Source: Nitrospiraceae bacterium UBA2600 (GTDB taxonomy: Bacteria > Nitrospirota > Thermodesulfovibrionia > Thermodesulfovibrionales > Thermodesulfovibrionaceae). Taken from it: a DNA stretch of 64,000 bases. The notes below the pieces were generated by a model. It was not told where the DNA came from, made no database searches, and saw only the letters and a program-made list of their open reading frames with translations. Shown piece by piece: positions 1 to 9,538 of the stretch (position 1 is the first letter of the stretch; each line of letters begins with the position of its first letter). The stretch covers positions 28,678 to 92,677 of the forward strand of contig DDKK01000015.1 of the NCBI GenBank assembly GCA_002339325.1, written 5' to 3'. The translations under genes were made by a program, and so were the position numbers.

Positions 1-1007
1 TTTCTTATGAGGTCTTTAATTTCCTGATATGGAGGCTTCATTTCCATAAATGGAACTATTACCCATGAAAGGGTTGCACCGATAACAAATGGTGCTTTAG
101 CACCGATAAGGATAACCGCTCCAAAGGGTGGTGTTGGCTTTAATGCACCTGCAAGTTTTGTAATACAGTGCATACAGTGTAAGCAGTCGCTATTATTTAT
201 AGTAAGAGTATTACCATCCCATGTTATACATTTTCCAGGACAGAAATTGACTATTTCCTCCTGAATGTTCATGCCTTTCTTTGCATAGTCTTTCACTTTG
301 TCCTGATCTATTGCTATGGGGCCTTTCCATGTTCCAATTATTGAAAGGTCTGCACGGGCTATTGATGCATTACAGTCAACGGGACAGCCAACGGTCTTGA
401 TTTTAAACTTATATGGGAACTGAGGCCTGTGAAGTTCGTCCTGAAACTCTTGTGTTAAATCATAGGTAATATCAAGGGTATCAATCATTGACCATTCGCA
501 TCTGGCTGGTCCTACACAGCAACTTGGAGTTCTCATTGCAGAACCAGAACCACCAAGGTCAAATCCATTCATACTAAGAATTGTAGCAAGAGGCTCAAGA
601 TTGTCTGTAACAGTTCCTAAAAAGATTATGTCTCCTGTGGAACCATGAAAATTTGTAAGCCCACTTCCATATTTGTCCCACAAATCACAGAAAAACTTCA
701 TTGTTTCAGAAGTGTAAAAAAGTCCTGATGGCTGATTTACACGTACGGTGTGAAAGTGAGCAACCCCTGGGAATTCGTCGGCTAACTGGGAGTATCTTCC
801 AATAACTCCACCTCCATAACCTCTAACACCGACTATTCCTCCGTGTTTCCAATAGGTTACCTTGTCTCTAAAGCTTTTTTCTAACTGTCCAAGTTCATCG
901 GCAGCCATTGCATTTTTTGCAGCTGCTTTTTTCATTTCCGTAACGAAGCTCGGGAATGGACCCTTTTCGAGCTCATCCAACAAAGGTGTGTCATACTTCT
1001 TCGTCAT
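1..1007 (-). CDS. dsrA: Dissimilatory sulfite reductase alpha subunit, 5' part (C-terminus outside window)
   Basis: This is the alpha subunit of the siroheme/[4Fe-4S] enzyme that reduces sulfite in the last step of sulfate respiration in the cytoplasm. Reading leftwards from ATG at 1007, 335 codons are open to the window edge. The protein begins MTKKYDTPLLDELEKGP, as DsrA proteins do. The siroheme/cluster motifs are both present: C-X5-C in SCCVGPARCEW and C-X3-C in GCPVDCNAS. A ferredoxin domain follows (NFCPGKC and CLHCMHC). A Shine-Dalgarno AGGAGG lies just before the start, and a strong promoter lies upstream. dsrB would be expected beyond the left edge. The family assignment is secure; only completeness is unknown. 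Confidence 0.96.
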   Translation of the reverse strand, partial: MTKKYDTPLLDELEKGPFPSFVTEMKKAAAKNAMAADELGQLEKSFRDKVTYWKHGGIVGVRGYGGGVIGRYSQLADEFPGVAHFHTVRVNQPSGLFYTSETMKFFCDLWDKYGSGLTNFHGSTGDIIFLGTVTDNLEPLATILSMNGFDLGGSGSAMRTPSCCVGPARCEWSMIDTLDITYDLTQEFQDELHRPQFPYKFKIKTVGCPVDCNASIARADLSIIGTWKGPIAIDQDKVKDYAKKGMNIQEEIVNFCPGKCITWDGNTLTINNSDCLHCMHCITKLAGALKPTPPFGAVILIGAKAPFVIGATLSWVIVPFMEMKPPYQEIKDLIR

Positions 1008-1038
1008 AATTTCCTCCTGCTTTTTAAGATTTTTTGAA

Positions 1039-1067
1039 ATTATACCATAAAATTTTGTGTCTATCAA
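1039..1067 (-). promoter_or_regulatory. Sigma-70 promoter of dsrA
   Basis: On the minus strand TTGATA (1062-1067) and TATAAT (1039-1044) are separated by 17 bases, and the -10 is extended by TGG. Predicted transcription would start near 1032, leaving a leader of about 25 bases before the dsrA ATG. Confidence 0.75.
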
Positions 1068-1144
1068 CAGTAAAACAGTTGTAGCTATTTGGTCAAATAA
1101 AAAAAATTTATGCTCACATTAAAGCTTTTAAATTGAAAATAGGC

Positions 1145-1150
1145 TAAAAT
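1145..1150 (+). promoter_or_regulatory. -10 box of smc, probably giving a leaderless mRNA
   Basis: TAAAAT ends only 6 bases before the smc ATG at 1157, and no Shine-Dalgarno sequence is visible. Transcription would begin at or next to the start codon. The -35 region is poor, so this is a moderate call. Confidence 0.4.
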
Positions 1151-1156
1151 ATTTTA

Positions 1157-4100
1157 ATGCAGATTAAATGGATTGAACTAAACGGATTTAAATCTTTTCC
1201 AGATAAGATAAAAATAGAACTTAACAGCGGAATTACATGTTTTGTAGGCCCTAATGGAGCAGGAAAAAGCAATATCGTCGATGCTTTCAGATGGGTTCTT
1301 GGAGAACATAACCCCCGTATGCTCAGGGGAGATAAAATGGAAGAAGTCATCTTTCAGGGGTCTGCTTCAAAAAGAGAAAAGGGTCTTGCTGAGGTTTCAC
1401 TGTTTTTAGTGCTAAATGAAGAGTCAAACAACGGAGAGTCATCTAATAGACAGGAATTAGAAATCAAAAGAAAGCTTTACAGAACAGGAGAATCTTATTT
1501 TCTGATAAATGGGAAACAAGCAAGACTTAAAGACATTAAAGAAGTTTTTGTCTCTGAAGGCACGGACATAAGAACATACTCAATCATAGACCAGCATAAA
1601 ATAAGTGAAATTTTATTCAAATCCTCCCAAAGAAAAGCCCTACTTGAAGAGTGTGCAGGAATTTCTCTGTATAAAATAAAAAAAGCTGAGTCAGAAGGAA
1701 AATTAAGTGCAGCCAAAGAAAATTTACAAAGAATTGAAGATATCCTCAGCGAATTAGAAAAGCAATACCACCTTCTTGATAAACAAGCAAAACGGGCTGA
1801 AAAATATCAGAAACTCCTCACTGAACTCACAGAACTTGAATTAAGAACATCTAAAACTGAGAGTATGGCACTCATTGAAGAATTGAAAAAATTACAGGAC
1901 GAATTAGAAAAGCTTGAAGAAAGAAGTATGAATTTAAAAAAAGCAATTTCTGAGGTTAATATCTCAAAGGATAAATACAGAGAAGGCATCACGACTCTTG
2001 AAAAGAAGATAAAAGAGACAGAAAAGGAAGTTAAGAATAAAGAATTTGAAAAGGCAAAGCACGAAAAAGATGCGGCATTGCTTATTCAGGAAGAAAAAAA
2101 TCTGAAAAGCTCAATAGAGCAAATTAATCAGGAAAACTTACAAATTACCACAGAAATAGAAAAACTCAAAGGGGATTTAAAGGAAGGTGAAGCAATAATA
2201 GAAAAAATCGAAGATATAATAAAAAATCTTCAGGAGGAGATAATATCGCAAGAGGAGGAATTAATAAAATTCCAAAACACTCTCAAAGAGACTGAGAAAA
2301 TAATAGAAACTCAAAGAAAAAACCTCTTTAATCTTACCACAGAAATGGCAAACAAGAAGAATTTATACAATAACCTAAAGAAATCTTTAGATAACAACCA
2401 AAACAGAATCGCTTCACTTCAAGCAAGAAAGATAGAGTTGAGTGAAAAAATTAAATTAATCGAAAGGGAAATCGAAGGAAAAGAGCTAAAGATTGAGGAA
2501 TTTGAGGAAGAATCAAAAAAACTTCAAGATAGAATCAAAGATATGAACGAAAAATTAATTGCCGAAGAAAGAGAATTCGAAGACAACAACAGAAAATTAA
2601 TAGAAAAAAAGAAAGAAGAGGCAACTATTGCGGGCAAGATAGATGCTCTGGTTGCAGAGTTATGGAGTGAGGAAAAGGATGGAAAACTTCTTTTCGAATA
2701 CATAGATGTTTCAACAGAAGTGGAAGAATTAGTAGAAGTCTTTCTTGATGAAAAACTTAGAGCCTCTGTAATAGATGATATCTCTGTTATAAAGGAGTCA
2801 GATAAAAAAGGATTTTTCTTTCTGAAAAATAATGCAAAAAATGGGGTATCCTCAGCCTATTTAGAACATGATTTAAAATGTCTCGAAAGCATGGTCAAAA
2901 TAAAAGACCCAGATATGGCTGCAAAATTCCTTGAGAACACCTTTGTCGTTAAAGACATAGAAACAGCTGTTAAATATCAAAAGCTACTTCCGCAGGCATT
3001 TTTTATAACTGAAGCTGGAGAGGTTTTATATCCAGATGGCTTTATAAAAAAGGGTAAAAACATCAATCTGCTCAAAAAGAAGAGAACTCTTGAAGAGTTG
3101 GAGAAAAGAAAAATAGAGATACAAGAGGAAATAGCTAATATTGAAAAGTCTATTGAACTTAGCAAAAACAAAAAGGAGAAATTGAAAATAGAGATTGAAA
3201 AAACAAAAACAACGATAAACAATCTGAATAACGAACTATTCCGATTAAAAGAGAGCAAGAAAAATCTATCGAAGGAATTAGAGTTAATAACTCAAAGATT
3301 GAGATTCATGGAAAAAGAAGAGCGAGCCATAAACAACGAGATAGAAGAACATAGAGCCTCCATTGAACGACTAAAAACAGAAATTCAGAACCTTTCATTC
3401 AGTATTGATGAAACAGAAACAAAAATAGAAGATTTAAAGAAAAGTCAAAATGAAGCCCTAACAGAGAGAGAAATTAAAAAGGAGATTTTATCTTCGAAAA
3501 AGATTGAACTTTCAACACTTAAGGAGAAAATTAACAGCAAAAAAAGCGAAATAACGAGAATCAACGAAGATATTAGGAAATTACAAACAAAAAAGGCAAA
3601 AAATTTAGAAGAAATCGAAAGAAAAACAAAGGAAACAGAGAAAAATCATCTTGAGCATAGGGAAAAAACAAATCAAATGAAGAAACTGGAAGACGAAATT
3701 ATAAATTTGAATAAAGAGTTAGAGTCTCTTTCAAATCTCTTATTTGAGGAAAAGCAAAAAAACATAGAAGTTGAAGAGAAATACAAGTCCTTGAATGAGG
3801 AATTACAAAGTCTTACCTCAGCCATTGGAGAGAAGAAATCAAAAGCGAATGAAATAAAGATTAAACTCGAAAACCTATGGAGAGATATAAACAATCTATA
3901 CGGAAAAGATATAATTCAAGAGAATATAGAACCTCTTGAAGATTTAGCTTTATCAAAAATAAGAATAAAACAGCTTAAATCTCAATTGAGAGAAATAGGC
4001 TCTGTTGATACGGAAATTTTGAGAGAGTATGAGGAGATAAAGGAAAGATATGAATTCATGTTAAATCAGCAAAAGGATATAAAAACATCCATTGAAGAGC

Positions 4101-4606
4101 TTGAGATGGCAATAAAGAAAATAAACAGTCTTACAAGAAAAAAATTAAGAGAAACTTTTGAGTTGCTCAAAGAAAAATTTAACTCAGTATTTCAGGAGCT
4201 TTTCAACGGTGGTAAAGCAGAAATAGCTTTAACCGATGAAAACAATATTCTTGAATCTGAGCTGGAAATGAATGTTCAGGTTCCAGGCAAAAAAATGAGC
4301 AATATCAATCTTCTATCTGGTGGAGAAAAGGCTCTCACAGCAATAGCTTTCATCTTTGCCTGTCTATCAATAAGGCCTTCACCTATATGCATTCTTGATG
4401 AAGTAGATGCTCCTCTGGATGACCCTAACACTACAAGGCTTTGTAGGATAATAAAAAATTTAAGCAACAGTATGCAATTCTTAGTGATAACGCATAATAA
4501 ATTAATGATGGAAGCTGCCGATTACATTTATGGAGTTACTATGCAGGAACAGGGAGTATCAAGCATCATCTCTCTTGAGTTAAAAGAGGCTGAGGTATAC
4601 GCATGA
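1157..4606 (+). CDS. smc: Chromosome segregation/condensation ATPase SMC
   Basis: This is the bacterial SMC ATPase, which with ScpA and ScpB organises and separates chromosomes. It has 1149 residues, normal for the family. The N-terminal half-ATPase carries Walker A GPNGAGKS (31-38). A first long Glu/Lys-rich coiled coil follows, then a hinge at about 505-650 and a second coiled coil. The C-terminal half-ATPase has the signature LLSGGEKA (near 1051) and Walker B ILDEVDAPLD (near 1078). No ribosome-binding site precedes the ATG, and a -10-like box sits right before it. The stop overlaps the next ATG by 4 bases, so the FAD oxidase is co-transcribed. Confidence 0.96.
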   Translation: MQIKWIELNGFKSFPDKIKIELNSGITCFVGPNGAGKSNIVDAFRWVLGEHNPRMLRGDKMEEVIFQGSASKREKGLAEVSLFLVLNEESNNGESSNRQELEIKRKLYRTGESYFLINGKQARLKDIKEVFVSEGTDIRTYSIIDQHKISEILFKSSQRKALLEECAGISLYKIKKAESEGKLSAAKENLQRIEDILSELEKQYHLLDKQAKRAEKYQKLLTELTELELRTSKTESMALIEELKKLQDELEKLEERSMNLKKAISEVNISKDKYREGITTLEKKIKETEKEVKNKEFEKAKHEKDAALLIQEEKNLKSSIEQINQENLQITTEIEKLKGDLKEGEAIIEKIEDIIKNLQEEIISQEEELIKFQNTLKETEKIIETQRKNLFNLTTEMANKKNLYNNLKKSLDNNQNRIASLQARKIELSEKIKLIEREIEGKELKIEEFEEESKKLQDRIKDMNEKLIAEEREFEDNNRKLIEKKKEEATIAGKIDALVAELWSEEKDGKLLFEYIDVSTEVEELVEVFLDEKLRASVIDDISVIKESDKKGFFFLKNNAKNGVSSAYLEHDLKCLESMVKIKDPDMAAKFLENTFVVKDIETAVKYQKLLPQAFFITEAGEVLYPDGFIKKGKNINLLKKKRTLEELEKRKIEIQEEIANIEKSIELSKNKKEKLKIEIEKTKTTINNLNNELFRLKESKKNLSKELELITQRLRFMEKEERAINNEIEEHRASIERLKTEIQNLSFSIDETETKIEDLKKSQNEALTEREIKKEILSSKKIELSTLKEKINSKKSEITRINEDIRKLQTKKAKNLEEIERKTKETEKNHLEHREKTNQMKKLEDEIINLNKELESLSNLLFEEKQKNIEVEEKYKSLNEELQSLTSAIGEKKSKANEIKIKLENLWRDINNLYGKDIIQENIEPLEDLALSKIRIKQLKSQLREIGSVDTEILREYEEIKERYEFMLNQQKDIKTSIEELEMAIKKINSLTRKKLRETFELLKEKFNSVFQELFNGGKAEIALTDENNILESELEMNVQVPGKKMSNINLLSGGEKALTAIAFIFACLSIRPSPICILDEVDAPLDDPNTTRLCRIIKNLSNSMQFLVITHNKLMMEAADYIYGVTMQEQGVSSIISLELKEAEVYA

Positions 4607-5961
4607 AAGACTTAAGTCTCCTAAGTGGCATAGAGATATCGGAATCAAAGGAAGACCTGATTTGTTATAGCTACGATTCATCCTATGCCTCTGGTATTAT
4701 GCCAGAACTTGTAGCCTGGGTAAAAAATACCGATGAAATCTCTCGAGTTGTTAAATGGGCAACAAATAGGGGGCTTAAAATAATACCAAGAGGCTCTGGC
4801 ACAGGAATGGCCGGTGGAGCTATTCCTATCAGTTCAAGGAGTATAGTTATCAGCCTTGAAAGAATGAGAGAGGTGCATGAAATAAATTCAAAAAATTTTA
4901 CAACCACTGTTAGTGCTGGAGTCATAAACGGAGATTTACAAAAGGAATTGCAGATATACGGCCTTTTCTATCCTCCAGACCCTGCCTCACTTGATTACTG
5001 CTCAATCGGAGGTAATGTTTCGACAAATGCTGGAGGTCCCAGAGCTATAAAATACGGCGTTACGAGAAATTATGTAATGGAGATTGAAGTAGTCCTTTCT
5101 AATGGAAGCATTGTATCACTTGGTGGCAAAACGGTAAAGCGAGTTGTCGGTTACGAATTAAAGGAACTTTTCATTGGTGCAGAGGGAACGCTTGGAATTA
5201 TTTCAAGAATAACCCTTAAAGTGCTTCCCGAACCAGAGGAAGTGTTGACTCTCCTTATAAGCTTTAACGAACTTAAAAATGCCGGAGAATGTATCCCAAG
5301 AATAATGAGTCTCGGTATTATTCCGAGAACACTTGAGTTTCTTGATAGCTCTTCCATTGAGCTTATCGAAGCTGACAATCATATAGGTCTACCAAGCAAT
5401 ATAGAGGCAATGCTTTTAGTTGAACTTGATGGAGAGATAACCTCCATTAAGAGACAAGCGGAGATGATAGTAGATACGGCAAGAAAGTTAAAGGCCGATG
5501 TTCAAGTAGCTACAGATTACTACGCAAGAGAAAACTTATGGAAAGCTCGCAGAAGTATATCGCCCTGCCTATTAAAAATGAAAGATAGGGAGAAGATAAA
5601 TGTTGATATTGCTGTGCCCATTGATAATCTTGCTTTAATTCTATCTAATCTAAAAGAGATTGCAGAAAGAGAGAAAATCCCTATCGTATCCTTTGGACAT
5701 GCAGGAGACGGAAATATCCACGTAAATATTTTAATAGAGAGAAATAATGAGGCGAGCAAGCAAAAAGGATTTGAAATTGTAAAAGAGATTTTTAGCAATA
5801 CAATAGCCTTAGGTGGTGCCATATCAGGTGAACATGGAATAGGGATTACTAAAAAGCCCTACCTTGAAATGCAAATTTCAAGAAAAAACATTGAACTGAT
5901 GAAAGCAGTAAAGAGAGTTTTTGACCCGAAGGAAGTAATGAATCCGGGAAAAATATTTTAA
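4603..5961 (+). CDS. glcD: FAD-binding oxidase, glycolate oxidase GlcD / D-lactate dehydrogenase type
   Basis: This is a flavoprotein of the FAD-linked oxidase family (vanillyl-alcohol oxidase fold) that oxidises 2-hydroxy acids such as glycolate or D-lactate. It has 452 residues. The FAD-binding domain occupies roughly 35-210, with IIPRGSGTGMAGG and the SIGGNVSTNAGGPRA stretch. The C-terminal domain has the conserved GHAGDGNIHVN (about 365) and SGEHGIG (about 408) motifs, close to metal and substrate in this family. The start overlaps smc by ATGA. No GlcE or GlcF partner is adjacent, so the electron acceptor and exact substrate are unknown. The stop overlaps the stop of the convergent regulator by 4 bases. 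Confidence 0.85.
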   Translation: MKDLSLLSGIEISESKEDLICYSYDSSYASGIMPELVAWVKNTDEISRVVKWATNRGLKIIPRGSGTGMAGGAIPISSRSIVISLERMREVHEINSKNFTTTVSAGVINGDLQKELQIYGLFYPPDPASLDYCSIGGNVSTNAGGPRAIKYGVTRNYVMEIEVVLSNGSIVSLGGKTVKRVVGYELKELFIGAEGTLGIISRITLKVLPEPEEVLTLLISFNELKNAGECIPRIMSLGIIPRTLEFLDSSSIELIEADNHIGLPSNIEAMLLVELDGEITSIKRQAEMIVDTARKLKADVQVATDYYARENLWKARRSISPCLLKMKDREKINVDIAVPIDNLALILSNLKEIAEREKIPIVSFGHAGDGNIHVNILIERNNEASKQKGFEIVKEIFSNTIALGGAISGEHGIGITKKPYLEMQISRKNIELMKAVKRVFDPKEVMNPGKIF

Positions 5962-7262
5962 AGCCCGTAATCCTTTATCTTGTAGTAAAGATTTCTAAGA
6001 GATATTCCAAGTAACTTTGCTGCCTCTTTTTTGTTACCACCTGTTTTTTGAAGCGCCTCAACAATAGCTTTTTTCTCTATGCTTCTTAGGTCTTCGCTTT
6101 CTATAAAAGACTCTTTCTCGGGAACTATATCTACCTCTTCGTTATTAGAAAGAATAACTCCTCTTTCAATCATATTTTCAAGCTCTCTTATGTTTCCAGG
6201 GAAATCATATGATTTGAGAATTTCAACTGAACGGGAAGAGAATTTTTTACCTTCCTTGCCCAATCTTCTGCATATTTTGATTAATAAATATTCGGCAATT
6301 TTTCTTAGCTCTTTTCTTCTCTGCCTTAAAGGAGGAATAGTTATAGGAAATACATTTAGTCTGAAATACAAGTCTTCTCTGAACTTGCCAGCTTTTACCA
6401 TCTGCTTAAGGTCTCTATTGGTTGCTGTAATAAATCTTGCATTTGTTTTAATTTTTTCAAGTCCACCAAGACGCTCAAAACTTCTATTTTGCAATACTGT
6501 CAAGAACTTTGCCTGAACAGACGGAGAAAGCTCTCCTATTTCGTCGAGAAACAAAGTTCCGTCCTTTGCAATTTCGATTTTTCCAGGTTTTTGTCTTAAC
6601 GCTCCTGAGAATGCCCCTTTTTCAAAACCAAACAGTTCCGATTCAATCAGTGTCTCAGGGATTGAAGCACAGTTTATCTCAACAAAATCACCCCTTCTGC
6701 CACTCATTCGATGAATCTCTTTTGCAATAGCTGTCTTCCCAGTTCCTGTCTCACCGTAAAGTATAAGCGTAGTGTCTGTCTTCGCTACTTCTTTAACCAT
6801 CCTGTATACATCCTCCATTCCAGCAAAAAGAATCTCCTCGGGAATTTCATCTGTCGTTATTGTCTTACCATTGATGTTCCCAGTATCTTTTGGAGAAGAT
6901 ATGATTTTTTCGACCAATAATAGAAACTCCTCTGGCGATGAAAGAGGCTTCGTAATATAATCAATCGCTCCCTTTTTTATTGCCTCCACTGCAGAAGGTA
7001 TTGTCCCAAAAGCTGTGATGATTATAAAGGCACTATCAGGTAAAAGCTTTTTTACCTTCTCAATAAAAGTAATTCCATCCATACGGGGCATTTTCAAGTC
7101 TGAAATTACGAGATGTGGAGAAAAACTTATTACAGAGCTGATTGCCTCTTCGGGGTCATGAAAAACCTTTGTAGAATACCCCTCTTCATCGAGAATTGTC
7201 TTTAGGAAAGTTGCAAAAGATATATCATCTTCTACTATAAGGATTCTGGCATTGTCAGACAT
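5958..7262 (-). CDS. Sigma-54-dependent response regulator (NtrC family)
   Basis: This is an enhancer-binding activator of RNA polymerase-sigma54, 434 residues. The receiver domain spans 1-120 with phosphoacceptor Asp55 (LVISDLKMP) and Lys105. The AAA+ domain has Walker A GETGTGKT (170-177), Walker B GTLFLDEIGEL (about 235-245) and the sigma54-contact loop as GAFSGA (216-221), a Ser variant of GAFTGA. A Fis-type helix-turn-helix closes the protein (GNKKEAAKLLGISLRNLYYK). It overlaps the sensor kinase gene just upstream by 28 bases, so the two form a coupled two-component pair. The signal and target promoters cannot be read from the sequence. Confidence 0.93.
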   Translation of the reverse strand: MSDNARILIVEDDISFATFLKTILDEEGYSTKVFHDPEEAISSVISFSPHLVISDLKMPRMDGITFIEKVKKLLPDSAFIIITAFGTIPSAVEAIKKGAIDYITKPLSSPEEFLLLVEKIISSPKDTGNINGKTITTDEIPEEILFAGMEDVYRMVKEVAKTDTTLILYGETGTGKTAIAKEIHRMSGRRGDFVEINCASIPETLIESELFGFEKGAFSGALRQKPGKIEIAKDGTLFLDEIGELSPSVQAKFLTVLQNRSFERLGGLEKIKTNARFITATNRDLKQMVKAGKFREDLYFRLNVFPITIPPLRQRRKELRKIAEYLLIKICRRLGKEGKKFSSRSVEILKSYDFPGNIRELENMIERGVILSNNEEVDIVPEKESFIESEDLRSIEKKAIVEALQKTGGNKKEAAKLLGISLRNLYYKIKDYGL

Positions 7263-8404
7263 ACCTTTGTGCCCTCTTCAGTCTTACTGCTTATTTTAAG
7301 TCCGATGCGTAGGCTCTCACAGAGCTTACTAACGATGGCAAGACCTAATCCCGTTCCCCTGGGCTTTGTTGTAAAAAATGCTTCTGTTGCCCTCTTAAGT
7401 GTTTCTTCGCTCATACCAATTCCGGTATCGGCAATTTCAATTTTTATTTTACCACTGATTTTACGTGCTTTTATAGTTATTCTTTTTTGATTGGAACTTC
7501 CGACAGCATCAACGGCATTTTGTATTATGTTTGTCAAAATCTGCTTTAACTTATCTCTGTCAGTTTTGACTTTCAAGTTTTCTAAATCTCTTTCAATTAT
7601 GAGATCATTTTGCTCTATAAAAGGTAAAAGAGTTTCCTCAATAAGTTCTTTGAGATTAAATTCGTCAATTTTAAGATTTTTATGTGGATTTGCATAGCTG
7701 GAAAGCTCATTACTTAGACGCTCAAGTCTCAGACTTTCCTTCAAAATTACATTAAGATAGTCCTTTATTGACTTATCCTCTGTTTTCTTTAATAGGTATT
7801 GAGTAAAGCCTTTTATACTTCCAAGAGGATTTCTAATCTCATGCGCCAAGACCTTTGATAGAATTGACAGGTTTTCGAGTTCCTTCATCTTAATCTGCAT
7901 CTTCTCTATCTTATGCATTATTAATAGGGCAAAAATTCCAAAGAAAACTATTAATAGGGCCGATAAAAATATAAAAATAAGATGCGTTCTTGTAGTTCTT
8001 AGGAGGAGTTCCGCGGGATAAGTATGGAGAGCTACTCGTAGTATGTATGGACTGCCAGACTTTTTTATTTTAGTATCTGAGACGAATACCTCTTCTCCTG
8101 TTCCAAGAATTATCTTGTGATAATAGGGACTTGAGTAGGTTAAAATATCTGCGATATCATCGGTTTTTTTGCCTATCAACAATGGATTTGAGTGAAGTAT
8201 TACTTCACCTTTTTCATCGTAAAGAGCAAGAAATGCTATGCCTTCCCATCGGTCATCAAGAAGCATTTCAGACATTATACTTTTTCCTTCGATTTTCAGT
8301 TGCTGAATACTCAAATTTTGAATAAAACTATTCAAGGTTACCGTTATACCGAGTGCTTGCATTCTCAATGACTGCTCCGTTGCCTCTAAGGCATTTTTAT
8401 ACAA
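7235..8404 (-). CDS. Membrane-bound sensor histidine kinase, partner of the NtrC-type regulator
   Basis: This is the sensor kinase for the adjoining sigma-54 regulator. The coordinates begin at the furthest upstream standard codon (TTG, 389 residues), but that start is probably too late. In frame upstream lie 29 codons without a stop that encode a clear membrane helix (ILISLIVLISSLSLII), which an extracytoplasmic sensor needs as its first anchor. There is no ATG, GTG or TTG in that stretch. A GGTGGAG motif precedes an ATC codon at 8491, which may be the real start (418 residues). The rest is a periplasmic sensor region, a second membrane helix (about 140-165), a HisKA domain with LAHEIRNP (His near 188) and an HATPase domain with GTGLGLAI. 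Confidence 0.85.
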   Translation of the reverse strand: MYKNALEATEQSLRMQALGITVTLNSFIQNLSIQQLKIEGKSIMSEMLLDDRWEGIAFLALYDEKGEVILHSNPLLIGKKTDDIADILTYSSPYYHKIILGTGEEVFVSDTKIKKSGSPYILRVALHTYPAELLLRTTRTHLIFIFLSALLIVFFGIFALLIMHKIEKMQIKMKELENLSILSKVLAHEIRNPLGSIKGFTQYLLKKTEDKSIKDYLNVILKESLRLERLSNELSSYANPHKNLKIDEFNLKELIEETLLPFIEQNDLIIERDLENLKVKTDRDKLKQILTNIIQNAVDAVGSSNQKRITIKARKISGKIKIEIADTGIGMSEETLKRATEAFFTTKPRGTGLGLAIVSKLCESLRIGLKISSKTEEGTKVCLTMPESL

Positions 8405-8466
8405 AAAATAGGCTGTTATTATGAGACTTAATGAAGAGATTAGGACTATCAGGGATATGAGTATTT

Positions 8467-9486
8467 TTACTCCCGTGTTTGTTCTCTTGATAACTCCACC
8501 TCTCTGTAGATTTCTGCGGGATTTTCTATGTATTTGGGCGAGATGTGAAGTATTTTCAGCTCCTTTACTCCCGCTTTTTTAGCAATCTCTCCTGTAATTT
8601 GAGCGGTCAGATGATTTCGTTCAATTGCTCTATCTAAATCTTTACTTAGAAAATAGGCTTCGCAGAAAAGCACATCGGCGTCTTTAACAAAACTTATAAC
8701 TCTCTTCACATTATCCTTCTGCGGCGATATATCCATTACATAGGCAATTTTCTCGCCCTTTGTTATTTTAAGAATTCGGAAAAGTTCCTCTATGTTTATT
8801 CTTCCTTTAGGAGTTTCAATTTCTATGCTCTTTTTTCTATTTTTTGGCTTTAAATTCTTGACGGGGTCATATTTATAATGAAGTTTTAGTTGTTTTTTTA
8901 GTTCGCCTAACCAAGGTCCTACATTAAGACCTGCCTTCTGAAGTTCAACCTTATTTATATTTATATGATAATCTTCCTCTAACGAATATGCTACTACAGG
9001 AATGCCGTGAGACAGAACAACTGCTCTTACCTTAAATAAGGGCTCTTCAAGAATTAAGCCATTCTTAAATGGCAAACTTCTGACTTCCTCAATCTTAAAA
9101 CCATTCGATGCAAGGAATTTTGCACCAACAATCTCCCGTCCAGTAATGGCGTAAACCTCTATCTTGAGAGGATATTCGGAAACAAGATTCCACGTATATC
9201 CCCTCAACTTTCCATTAACACACTCAATTATATTCTCTGGGCCGTAAACCCTTAAAGGTTCACTTCTTCTAAGAATTGCCCTTATAACCTGGTCAAAACC
9301 TATGAAGTGGTCAATGTGAGTATGGGTAACAAATATATCACTGACCTTCAAAAGTTCATTGAAAGGTATTTTCCTTATATCACCAATGTCGAAAAGAAGA
9401 GCTCGTTTCTCCCTCAAAAGTTGAATAAATACACAGGGGTCTCCAAAGGCATTGTTAATTACTTTGTAGTGAAAAAGTCTTGCCAC
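8467..9486 (-). CDS. RNase Z-like metallo-beta-lactamase-fold hydrolase
   Basis: This is a metallo-beta-lactamase-fold protein resembling ribonuclease Z, the tRNA 3' endonuclease. The zinc motif THTHIDHFIGFD is near the N-terminus. Further zinc-ligand regions are VMDIS, LFCEAY and the late His in ILHISPKY, arranged as in RNase Z. The open frame could extend to a TTG at 9504, but that codon lies upstream of a TATAAT box. GTG at 9486 gives a 339-residue protein beginning MARLFHYKVINNAFGDPC, which looks like a natural start. No Shine-Dalgarno sequence is visible. The gene runs into the sensor kinase frame. It may be a true tRNase Z or a related hydrolase of other specificity. Confidence 0.75.
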   Translation of the reverse strand: MARLFHYKVINNAFGDPCVFIQLLREKRALLFDIGDIRKIPFNELLKVSDIFVTHTHIDHFIGFDQVIRAILRRSEPLRVYGPENIIECVNGKLRGYTWNLVSEYPLKIEVYAITGREIVGAKFLASNGFKIEEVRSLPFKNGLILEEPLFKVRAVVLSHGIPVVAYSLEEDYHININKVELQKAGLNVGPWLGELKKQLKLHYKYDPVKNLKPKNRKKSIEIETPKGRINIEELFRILKITKGEKIAYVMDISPQKDNVKRVISFVKDADVLFCEAYFLSKDLDRAIERNHLTAQITGEIAKKAGVKELKILHISPKYIENPAEIYREVELSREQTRE

Positions 9487-9490
9487 AATG

Positions 9491-9502
9491 GTATAATTAT
9501 AC
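9491..9502. promoter_or_regulatory. Palindromic -10 element shared by divergent galT and RNase Z-like genes
   Basis: The perfect palindrome GTATAATTATAC contains TATAAT on both strands (plus 9492-9497; minus 9501 to 9496). On the plus strand it is extended by TGG and would start galT transcripts near 9504, ahead of the GGAGG at 9529-9533. On the minus strand transcription would start about 3 bases before the GTG at 9486. The -35 regions are weak on both sides. Confidence 0.55.
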
Positions 9503-9538
9503 AAAATTAAGGATAGATTTTATTAATCGGAGGATGCC

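Noticed and set aside
1061..1077. CAAC...GTTG inverted sequence overlapping the dsrA -35 region as an operator
   Set aside because: Only 4 bases per arm pair reliably; too short to support without other copies.
9502..9504. TTG as the start of the RNase Z-like gene
   Set aside because: It lies upstream of the minus-strand TATAAT box, so it would not be in the transcript; GTG at 9486 gives a natural N-terminus.
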